Assembly (NCBI RefSeq): GCF_037113525.1
Contig: NZ_CP146963.1
Span: 434,001-498,000 of the forward strand
Length of the DNA: 64,000 bases
From: Butyrivibrio fibrisolvens
GTDB taxonomy: Bacteria > Bacillota > Clostridia > Lachnospirales > Lachnospiraceae
Reading direction: 5' to 3'
Both the position numbers and the translations under genes were made by a program. The notes beneath the pieces were generated by a model. It saw only the letters and a program-made list of their open reading frames with translations. It ran no database searches and was not told the origin of the DNA. Position 1 is the stretch's first letter, and the number at the start of each line of letters is the position of its first letter. Shown piece after piece: positions 43,249 to 49,966 of the stretch.

Positions 43249-44043
43249 TTGGAACTACGTACTGATTTACATACGCACACACTATATTCAAGACATGCGT
43301 ATTCGACTATTGAAGAAAATGTCAGAGCAGGAAGAGAGCAGGGGCTTGAGCTCCTTGGTACTACAGATCATTTTAGCAGCATGCTTTATTCCGATTACAT
43401 GGATAATAAGCACTATCAGTATTTCTACAATATGAACTGCTGGCCGCGTGAATGGTATGGGGTAAAACTTCTTCGCGGTTGTGAGGTCGATATAGTCGAT
43501 CTTGAGGGTAACCTTTTTGGACATGATATCAATCCTGCCAAAGGAATTATCGATAAGAACATAAATGAAGCGGATTCTTTATTTGGACGAGTTACAAGAA
43601 GGCTTGATTATCTTATAGCTTCTGTTCATATGACGGATTTTGCAGCTAAGGCTTCAAAGAGCAGGATTACTGATATGTATATTAAGGCCCTTTCCAATTC
43701 CAGAGTTATCATTCTGGGTCACATTGGAAGAACCGGTCTTGACTTTGATATAGACAGCGTAGTTACGGCAGCACGTGATATGCATAAGCTTATAGAGATC
43801 AATGAACACAGCTTTGGCTGGGATGATTCAATTTACGATAGATGCAAACAGATACTTGTGCGCTGCGCGGAGCTAAATGTCCCTATTTGTGTTTCGACAG
43901 ATGCACATATTTCATATGATGTTGGAAGATTTGATAACTGCCATAAGCTTCTTGAAAGCGTGGATTTTCCGCAGGAGCTTGTTGCTAACAGGAACGCCAA
44001 GTCGTTTTTTTGCTATATGTCCAGGTCTTTGGAAAAAGACTGA
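43249..44043 (+). CDS. PHP-domain phosphoesterase
   Basis: 264 residues starting with a TTG at 43249, with GAGGT upstream. The PHP metal ligands are visible: DLHTHTLYSRHA, TDHFSS, RGCEVDIVD, SVHMTDF, GHIGR and STDAHISY. The family (YcdX-like) includes histidinol phosphatases and phosphoesterases; the natural substrate is unknown. It is a different subgroup from the tyrosine phosphatase at 12.6 kb. It lies in the run from the cytidylyltransferase to the MBOAT gene. Confidence 0.85.
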   Translation: MELRTDLHTHTLYSRHAYSTIEENVRAGREQGLELLGTTDHFSSMLYSDYMDNKHYQYFYNMNCWPREWYGVKLLRGCEVDIVDLEGNLFGHDINPAKGIIDKNINEADSLFGRVTRRLDYLIASVHMTDFAAKASKSRITDMYIKALSNSRVIILGHIGRTGLDFDIDSVVTAARDMHKLIEINEHSFGWDDSIYDRCKQILVRCAELNVPICVSTDAHISYDVGRFDNCHKLLESVDFPQELVANRNAKSFFCYMSRSLEKD

Positions 44044-44078
44044 TAGCATCATCTCTTCCTTCATGAGGGGATAGATAG

Positions 44079-45449
44079 ATGTCATCACTTACAGATCTTA
44101 TTTTTATTTTTAGATTTGTTCCGTGTTTTATACTTATATATTATATAGTGCCTGCAACCATGCGCATGTGGGTACTTTTTTTCGGAAGCTTTATTTTTTA
44201 TACTCTCGGAGAACCCAGGTGGTGCCTGGTTCTTCTTGGCGCGACCATTTTTAATTATATTTTGGGAAAATGGACTTCGCTTCAGAGAAAATCTTTTTTG
44301 ATCCTTGCAGTCTCTTTTGATGCAGGGCTTCTTATGCTATTCAAAATCCTGGGATTAACCATTTCCATAGATTTTCTTCCTATAGGAATCAGTTTCTATA
44401 CCTTTAAGATGATCGCTTATCAGGCAGATTTATATACGGGTAAAATCAAAGAACGCCCGGACTTTGTTACGACTGCCTCGTATTTTTATTTCTTCCCCCA
44501 GCTCTTGCAGGGCCCTATCATGCGCCCTGATAAGATGTACAGCAGTGCCATATGGATAGATAGTGATGTCTCTACAAGAAAAGAGCGTATAGGAATCTAT
44601 CTTAATAATATAGAAGACGGACTTAAATATTTTATCGCCGGAATGGCTATGAAAGTCTTAATAGCAGACCACCTTGCAGTACTGTGGAAAGACCTTCATA
44701 CGATAGGCTACGAGAGTATCTCTACACCTCTTGCATGGATTGGCGCGCTTGCCTATTCCCTTGACCTTTATTTTGATTTCTGGGGATATTCACTTATGGC
44801 AGCAGGACTTGGAGTAGCCTTGGGATTCCCGTTTGTAAAGAACTTTAACCATCCATATGCAGCGCTTGGTGTCAGAGACTTTTACAGAAGATGGCATATG
44901 AGCCTTGGAACCTGGTTTAGAGACTATATCTATATTCCTCTTGGAGGCAACAGGAGAGGCGATTTCAGAGGCATTTTAAACCTTTTACTGGTATGGCTTT
45001 TGACAGGCATCTGGCATGGAATAACCCCTAATTACATTATCTGGGGAATGTTTTTGTATGTATTGATCTTATCGGAAAAGTATATAATATCAGTCAACAA
45101 AAACCTTTTTAACATAGTTTCAAGACTAAATGTATTCCTTATGATCCCGATATCCTGGGTCATATTTGCAATAAGCGACATGGAAAGACTCACGGTCTAC
45201 ATGACAAGGCTGTTCCCCTTCTTTGGAATAAGCGGCTATGTCAACACCAGTGACTACATCAAGTACAGCACCCTTTACTGGCCATATATAGTGCCGGGAC
45301 TTGTGCTCCTTATACCGCGTGTCTTTGATTTTTGTGAAAAGAAAAGAAAGCATCCTGTTGCGGTTGTAGTTTTATTTGTACTTTTCTGGCTCTGTATTTT
45401 CAGTATTGCAAATACAGCCGGAAATCCGTTGATGTATTTACGATTTTAA
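44079..45449 (+). CDS. MBOAT-family O-acyltransferase (AlgI/DltB-like)
   Basis: 456 residues with about eleven to twelve membrane helices. Family motifs include PIGISFYTFKMIAYQADLY, PQLLQGPIMRP, and the catalytic His in LLTGIWHGITPNYIIWG (about residue 313). Such proteins move acetyl groups from cytoplasmic acetyl-CoA across the membrane for O-acetylation of extracellular glycans, working with an SGNH esterase/transferase partner. Two SGNH proteins follow directly. RBS GGGGATAG. Confidence 0.93.
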   Translation: MSSLTDLIFIFRFVPCFILIYYIVPATMRMWVLFFGSFIFYTLGEPRWCLVLLGATIFNYILGKWTSLQRKSFLILAVSFDAGLLMLFKILGLTISIDFLPIGISFYTFKMIAYQADLYTGKIKERPDFVTTASYFYFFPQLLQGPIMRPDKMYSSAIWIDSDVSTRKERIGIYLNNIEDGLKYFIAGMAMKVLIADHLAVLWKDLHTIGYESISTPLAWIGALAYSLDLYFDFWGYSLMAAGLGVALGFPFVKNFNHPYAALGVRDFYRRWHMSLGTWFRDYIYIPLGGNRRGDFRGILNLLLVWLLTGIWHGITPNYIIWGMFLYVLILSEKYIISVNKNLFNIVSRLNVFLMIPISWVIFAISDMERLTVYMTRLFPFFGISGYVNTSDYIKYSTLYWPYIVPGLVLLIPRVFDFCEKKRKHPVAVVVLFVLFWLCIFSIANTAGNPLMYLRF

Positions 45450-45450
45450 T

Positions 45451-45488
45451 GCACATAGAAATACATCCATGTATTTCTAAGCATGTGC
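45451..45488 (+). repeat. Hairpin between MBOAT and SGNH genes
   Basis: AGAAATACAT (45457-45466) and its complement ATGTATTTCT (45469-45478), with outer arms GCACAT and ATGTGC, form a nearly perfect 16-bp stem with a four-base bulge and a tiny loop. No T-run follows, so it could be an mRNA-stability or processing element inside the operon. Confidence 0.5.
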
Positions 45489-45520
45489 TAAATACCTCCT
45501 GTATTCGTGAGGCTTATATA

Positions 45521-46747
45521 ATGAGTAATGATAATAAGAAAAAGAATAATTTCATACATTCCCCTCTTCTGATCGCGGTTGTTGCAAGTTCGCTTCTTGT
45601 GACGGCTTATTCGGCGTGTCAGAAGGATGGGCTGTATTCATACTATAACTATGACTATAAGATGCCATTTATGACACTTGCTCTTCGAGGGCTTGCTGAT
45701 GGCGCAACTCCTTTTTATGTGACAGAAGATTTCGTTGAGATGGCTCAAAGTCAGGATCCTGATTATTATATCGATATGGCAAGGACTACTCCGGAAGCTT
45801 CGGGTGGAGAGAACGGATCTGATAATGGCGCAGATATCACGGCAGGATCTGGCGGTTCTCAGGGAGCTGATGATAATGCGGGATCAGGAAGTGATGCAGA
45901 CTCTGGATCAAGCGGTCTTGATAACGCAGGAAACGGAAATTCGGGAGGCTCTGACAGCGCAGGAACAGGAAGCTCAGGTACTTCTGGCAGTGCAGGAACA
46001 GACGGATCAGGAAGTGCCAGCACAGACAGCTCTGCAGGCACAGGATCAAGTGGTAATGCCGGCGCAGGCGGATCTTCCGATTCTCAAGAAGCAGCTTCAA
46101 CAGAACCAGTAGTTGAAGAGTTCCCTTATATGACAACGACAGGAGAAGTAGACGCAGATTATTTTGCCGATGCTCTTTTTATAGGAGATTCAAGAACAGT
46201 AGGTCTTTCTGAATACTGTGCAGAGCTTGATGAGCAGGCTACTTTTTATGGCAAAGTATCCCTTTCTATATATGAAGCTAACAACAAGGCCTTTGTAAAA
46301 ACAAGTGGCGGCAAGGTTACACTTGAAAAGGCTCTTGAAGGCAAGGATTATAAGAAAGTCTATATCATGGTCGGTATCAACGAAATAGGATACGGCTCAA
46401 CAGACGGCTGGATCAGTAGTTATACTGAGGTCATCACTAAGATCCAGACAGCCTGCCCGGATGCAATAATCTATCTTCAGGCTATCATGCATGTAACAAG
46501 AGAATATGATAATACCAAGGCTCCGGATGCTTCTATTAATGGTGTTATAAATACAAGAAGTGAAGCTCTTAAAGGGCTGGCGGATAACAGAAAGGTCTTT
46601 TATCTTGATATAAATGAAGTATTTGATGATAGTAATGGTGACCTTCAGGCGGATATCTCTTTTGACGGTGTTCATCTAAAGGCTTCAGCATATACAGTCT
46701 GGTACGAATATTTAAGGACTCATGCGGCGGAAATTCCTAAGGAATAA
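45521..46747 (+). CDS. SGNH/GDSL-type hydrolase with Ser/Gly linker (glycan O-acetyl transfer partner)
   Basis: 408 residues from the ATG at 45521 (GTGAGG upstream; the frame also runs back to 45449 through the hairpin). One membrane anchor (about 15-35), a linker of about 100 residues rich in Gly, Ser, Ala and Asp (about 90-195), then an SGNH domain with FIGDSRTVGLS (Ser near 222), VGINEIG and DGVHLKA (Asp/His near 381-384). It is extracellular and probably accepts acetyl from the MBOAT protein. The linker DNA is repetitive and produces spurious antisense frames. Confidence 0.88.
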   Translation: MSNDNKKKNNFIHSPLLIAVVASSLLVTAYSACQKDGLYSYYNYDYKMPFMTLALRGLADGATPFYVTEDFVEMAQSQDPDYYIDMARTTPEASGGENGSDNGADITAGSGGSQGADDNAGSGSDADSGSSGLDNAGNGNSGGSDSAGTGSSGTSGSAGTDGSGSASTDSSAGTGSSGNAGAGGSSDSQEAASTEPVVEEFPYMTTTGEVDADYFADALFIGDSRTVGLSEYCAELDEQATFYGKVSLSIYEANNKAFVKTSGGKVTLEKALEGKDYKKVYIMVGINEIGYGSTDGWISSYTEVITKIQTACPDAIIYLQAIMHVTREYDNTKAPDASINGVINTRSEALKGLADNRKVFYLDINEVFDDSNGDLQADISFDGVHLKASAYTVWYEYLRTHAAEIPKE

Positions 46748-46768
46748 TGTGAACAATTGTAAGCAAAT

Positions 46769-46797
46769 TTGACATTTTCTGTAACAACTGTTATAAT
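46769..46797 (+). promoter_or_regulatory. Consensus sigma-A promoter giving a near-leaderless mRNA
   Basis: TTGACA (46769-46774), exactly 17 bases, TATAAT (46792-46797): both boxes match the consensus. The predicted transcription start is 46803-46805, only 1-3 bases before the ATG at 46806. There is no Shine-Dalgarno sequence for that start and no other in-frame start nearby. Confidence 0.85.
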
Positions 46798-46805
46798 ACG
46801 ACGTT

Positions 46806-47834
46806 ATGAAAGCAACGAGATTTAGAAAAAAATCAAAATTCAATAAAAATGTAGTTGTTATACCGATTGCAACCCTTTCGGCATTCACTATCGCACTCAT
46901 TTCTTTTGGATCGTATGTTTCTCATAAAGAAAAAACGAGTGTCAGATATGCAGAAGCAGCTACACTGGACATGTCTGTTTATGAGACAGCAAGTGGTAAT
47001 GAGCAGGAAGTTTCTGAGGTTACAAGTGATACTTCTGACCTTTTGGAAGATACTGTTCTCCTTGACGGACGTGTTGATGCGGAAGTTGAAGACGAGATGG
47101 CTTATACAGTTACCTGGTTTGAAAGTGCAATACCGCTTTACACTAACAATAACGTTAATTTAAGGCTTGGTCCCGATACTTCCTATGATGTTGTTTCAGT
47201 ACTTCTTTACGGAACACAGGTTGTTGCAACAGGTAGTACCGACAATGGCTGGTATGCGATCGATTATGATGGACAGACTCTTTTCGTAACTGATGCCTAC
47301 ATTCAGGATACTGAGCCGGAGCCTCTTGTAAAAACAGCATCCCCTGTTACATCTGCTTCTGATATCATCTTTGTAGGTGACTCAAGAACAGTTGGAATGG
47401 AATACGCTGTTAAGAACGATGATTATACATGGCTTTGTGAAGTAGGTAAGGGATACTACTGGTTCAAGGAAAATATTGATCTTGTTGATGACTATGCAAA
47501 GCCGGGAACCAAAGTTATCATCAATTTAGGTGTTAATGACCTTGGTAATGCGTCCAAATACGTAGAGCTTATTAATAGCTACGTTGACCTTTGGACAAGC
47601 GAAGGAATGGAGATATATTATTCAGCAGTTACACCTGTTGGTGATACAACAGTTACCAATGAGCAGATAGAGAAGTTCAATCAGTCACTTAAGTCAGGAC
47701 TTGATTCACGTATTACCTGGATAGACAGCTATTCTTATCTTACAGAGAACGGCTTCTCATCCTCTGACGGTCTTCACTACAACAATGCTACATATACAAG
47801 CCTCTATAACTACTACATTTCAATAGTGGGATGA
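46806..47834 (+). CDS. SH3-like plus SGNH hydrolase, surface anchored
   Basis: 342 residues. A basic N-terminus and one membrane segment (about 18-38) are followed by an acidic stretch. An SH3-like domain near 105-160 (NVNLRLGPDTSYDVVSVLLY) probably binds the wall. The SGNH domain starts with FVGDSRTVGMEYA (Ser near 193), continues with INLGVNDLGN and ends with DGLHYNN (Asp/His near 320-323). It resembles the upstream SGNH protein but has its own promoter and is read from a leaderless start, so it can be expressed separately. Confidence 0.85.
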   Translation: MKATRFRKKSKFNKNVVVIPIATLSAFTIALISFGSYVSHKEKTSVRYAEAATLDMSVYETASGNEQEVSEVTSDTSDLLEDTVLLDGRVDAEVEDEMAYTVTWFESAIPLYTNNNVNLRLGPDTSYDVVSVLLYGTQVVATGSTDNGWYAIDYDGQTLFVTDAYIQDTEPEPLVKTASPVTSASDIIFVGDSRTVGMEYAVKNDDYTWLCEVGKGYYWFKENIDLVDDYAKPGTKVIINLGVNDLGNASKYVELINSYVDLWTSEGMEIYYSAVTPVGDTTVTNEQIEKFNQSLKSGLDSRITWIDSYSYLTENGFSSSDGLHYNNATYTSLYNYYISIVG

Positions 47835-47865
47835 GACTTATGATGAAAATGAGTAACTAATGGTG

Positions 47866-47924
47866 AAGTGGTGTCGCATGCGACACCACTTTAAGAAGTT
47901 TGAAAATTATTATTTTCAAACTTC
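47866..47924. repeat. Two adjacent palindromes of the intergenic repeat family
   Basis: First: AAGTGGTGTCGCA plus its exact complement (47866-47891, 26-bp perfect palindrome). Second: GAAGTTTGAAAAT, a TATT loop, and its exact complement (47895-47924). Both modules recur elsewhere in the window (near 54.6, 59.9 and 62.7 kb). They lie between the SGNH gene and the terminator before tdk. Confidence 0.7.
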
Positions 47925-47969
47925 CTATTACAAGGTGGTAATAAATCTGTATAATAGAATAAGATAATT

Positions 47970-48003
47970 AAAAGTGCCAAGGTTATCTATTGGCACTTTT
48001 TTT
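47970..48003 (+). terminator. Terminator upstream of tdk
   Basis: AAAAGTGCCAA / TTGGCACTTTT stem with a 9-base loop, followed by TTT. It lies 28 bases before the tdk start, so it either ends the upstream unit or attenuates tdk; the tdk ribosome site is 3' of it. Confidence 0.8.
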
Positions 48004-48030
48004 ATGAAAAATAAAACGGGGGTCACAGTT

Positions 48031-48654
48031 ATGGCAAAGCTTTATTTCAGATACGGAGCCATGGGCAGCTCAAAAACGGCTAATGCGCTTATGGTTCACC
48101 ACAATTATCTTGAAAAAGGACAGAATGCAATTTTATTAAAACCCAAAACTGACAATCGCGACGGTGAGAGGATCATCAAATCAAGAATGGGTCTTGCCAA
48201 GGAGTGCGATTTTGTAGAAGAGTTCCTTGAAACAGCTGATAAATGGATATCAGGTGAAGATGACGGATGGAAGAAGCTTGACTGTGTTATCATCGACGAG
48301 GCGCAGTTCCTTTCCAAAGAGCAGGTTGATAAGCTTTCATTACTGGTAGATTCCTATGATCTTCCTGTTATGTGCTATGGTCTTAGGACAGACTTTATGA
48401 GCAACCTTTTCCCAGGATCAAAGCGTCTTATGGAGATCGCTGATAAGATCGAAGAAGTTCCGACTGTATGCTGGTGCGGACGAAGAGCTCACTTTAATGC
48501 CAGAGTGGTTGGCGGCAAGATCGTAAGAGAAGGTGAGCAGGTAATGCTTGGCGGAGACGAAGCATATGTATCAGTCTGCCGCAGACACTTTAGAAGCGGA
48601 GAAGTTACAGGAGCAAGAGAGCGCGATATAGATTACAAAAAATCCGAGGAATGA
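48031..48654 (+). CDS. tdk: Thymidine kinase (class II)
   Basis: 207 residues from the ATG at 48031 (GGGGGT upstream). Salvages thymidine to dTMP with ATP. Walker A is GAMGSSKT (9-16). Walker B is CVIIDEAQFL, with the catalytic Glu in DEAQ. The lasso region CYGLRTDFMSNLFPGS contains the substrate-binding loop, and the zinc cysteines are CWCGRRAHFNARV and CRRHF. The frame extends upstream to 47974 but across a terminator, so that start was rejected. Confidence 0.95.
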   Translation: MAKLYFRYGAMGSSKTANALMVHHNYLEKGQNAILLKPKTDNRDGERIIKSRMGLAKECDFVEEFLETADKWISGEDDGWKKLDCVIIDEAQFLSKEQVDKLSLLVDSYDLPVMCYGLRTDFMSNLFPGSKRLMEIADKIEEVPTVCWCGRRAHFNARVVGGKIVREGEQVMLGGDEAYVSVCRRHFRSGEVTGARERDIDYKKSEE

Positions 48655-48655
48655 T

Positions 48656-48711
48656 CCTAGTGTGCTGGCTCATTCATATTTGATTAAATATGAACGAGTC
48701 AGTACACTAGG
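48656..48711. repeat. Long 26-bp hairpin after tdk
   Basis: Arms of 26 bases, starting CCTAGTGTGCTGG and ending AGTACACTAGG, with a GATT loop, pair throughout as RNA (three G-U wobbles, no mismatches). There is no T-run. It starts just one base after the tdk stop codon. Confidence 0.7.
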
Positions 48712-48726
48712 TAGATAATGGCTTAC

Positions 48727-48769
48727 AAAAAGCACCCCCAGCACAGTGTCTGTACTGAGGATGCTTTTT
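48727..48769. terminator. Bidirectional terminator between tdk and the H1/XRE gene
   Basis: AAAAAGCA ... CAG.ACAG, loop TGT, CTGT.CTG ... TGCTTTTTT. A-rich and T-rich flanks on both sides allow it to stop transcription of tdk (+) and of the convergent gene (-). Confidence 0.8.
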
Positions 48770-48810
48770 TATTCGGCTTAAAATTCATCGAAGATGAATC
48801 TTAGTCTTTT

Positions 48811-49827
48811 TTATTTGGACCATACGCTAAGCATCTTAACGAGCTTTTCCTTGTCCTTATTGCTGAGCTTTGCAACGATTCCGTTGATCTTCTTATCGAT
48901 AGCGGACTGCTTGTAAGCAGGTTCAAGTTCACCAACAAGTGAATCAAGAGTCTGGCCTGTAAGCTGTGCGAAATAGATCAGGATGTGGAGAGACATAGCT
49001 GTACGATTGTTCTCTACATTGCTGATATATCCGGGAGTTACACCAAGAGCCTTTGAAAGATCACTCTGTGTAAGGCCACATGCCTGACGGAGCTCTTTTA
49101 CTCTCTTGCCGTACTGCTCCTTAGCTAACTTTCTGTCAGCTACGGATACAGACTTCAAAGGATCAGCTACAAGAACCTTCTTAGCAGGAGCTTTCTTAGC
49201 AGCTACCTTCTTTGCTGCTGGTTTCTTAGCTGCTGCGATCTTCTTTACAGTAGCCTTCTTAGCTGCTGCGATCTTCTTAGCAGGAGCTTTCTTAGCAGCT
49301 GCAACCTTCTTAGCAACAGCTTTCTTTGTAGCCTTCTTGATAGAAGTGATCTTCTTTACAGGAGCTTTCTTAGCAACTGCCTTTTTAACAGCTGTCTTCT
49401 TTGTAGCAACCTTCTTAGCTACAGCCTTCTTAATAGGAGTAACCTTCTTAGCAGGAGCTTTTTTAGCGACAGCTTTCTTTGGAGCAGCCTTCTTAGCAAC
49501 TACTTTCTTAGCAGGAGCCTTCTTAGCAACTGCTTTCTTAGCGGGAGCAGCCTTCTTAGCAACTACCTTTTTAGCAGGAGCAGCCTTCTTAGCAACCACT
49601 TTCTTAGCAGGAGCTTTCTTAGCTACAGCCTTCTTAGCAGGAGCAGCTTTCTTTGCTACAGTCTTTTTGGTTTCTTCCTTCTTTGCGGCGGGCTTCTTAG
49701 CAACGGCCTTCTTAGCTACAGTTTTCTTTGCAGCAGGCTTCTTAGCCTCTGTCTTCTTTGCTGTTGTAGCCTTTTTAGCTGTTGCAGGTTTCTTTGCAGC
49801 TTTTGCTGCAGGATTTGCTTTTGCCAT
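48811..49827 (-). CDS. Histone-H1-like Lys/Ala-repeat protein fused to XRE helix-turn-helix
   Basis: 338 residues from the ATG at 49825-49827 (GGAGAAAAATC upstream on the minus strand; the longer frame to 49884 adds 19 residues without support). Residues about 1-215 consist almost entirely of Lys, Ala, Pro, Val and Thr repeats of the KKAPAKKVVA type, like the tail of histone H1 and bacterial HctB-like or AlgP-like proteins. Residues about 240-297 are an XRE HTH: RVKELRQACGLTQSDLSKAL, TPGYISNVENNR. The HTH would give sequence-specific DNA binding and the tail non-specific compaction. This fusion is rare in my knowledge. It ends at a bidirectional terminator. Confidence 0.9.
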   Translation of the reverse strand: MAKANPAAKAAKKPATAKKATTAKKTEAKKPAAKKTVAKKAVAKKPAAKKEETKKTVAKKAAPAKKAVAKKAPAKKVVAKKAAPAKKVVAKKAAPAKKAVAKKAPAKKVVAKKAAPKKAVAKKAPAKKVTPIKKAVAKKVATKKTAVKKAVAKKAPVKKITSIKKATKKAVAKKVAAAKKAPAKKIAAAKKATVKKIAAAKKPAAKKVAAKKAPAKKVLVADPLKSVSVADRKLAKEQYGKRVKELRQACGLTQSDLSKALGVTPGYISNVENNRTAMSLHILIYFAQLTGQTLDSLVGELEPAYKQSAIDKKINGIVAKLSNKDKEKLVKMLSVWSK

Positions 49828-49966
49828 GATTTTTCTCCTTTTTTTCCAAAAATCTTTAAGGCGCCCTGAAAAATCAGGACACAAAGTTAACGAAAAAACG
49901 GTCTCAAATCATATTTCGCCAAAAATATCAAAAATATTAGGGTTTACCAAAAAAATATTTAAATTC

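Noticed and set aside
45735..46136. Frames on both strands within the Ser/Gly linker of the SGNH protein
   Set aside because: These are low-complexity shadows of the linker. They have no ribosome site and no family similarity.
47974..48030. Upstream extension of the thymidine kinase reading frame
   Set aside because: It reads through a terminator hairpin; the ATG at 48031 has a good ribosome site and matches the family start.
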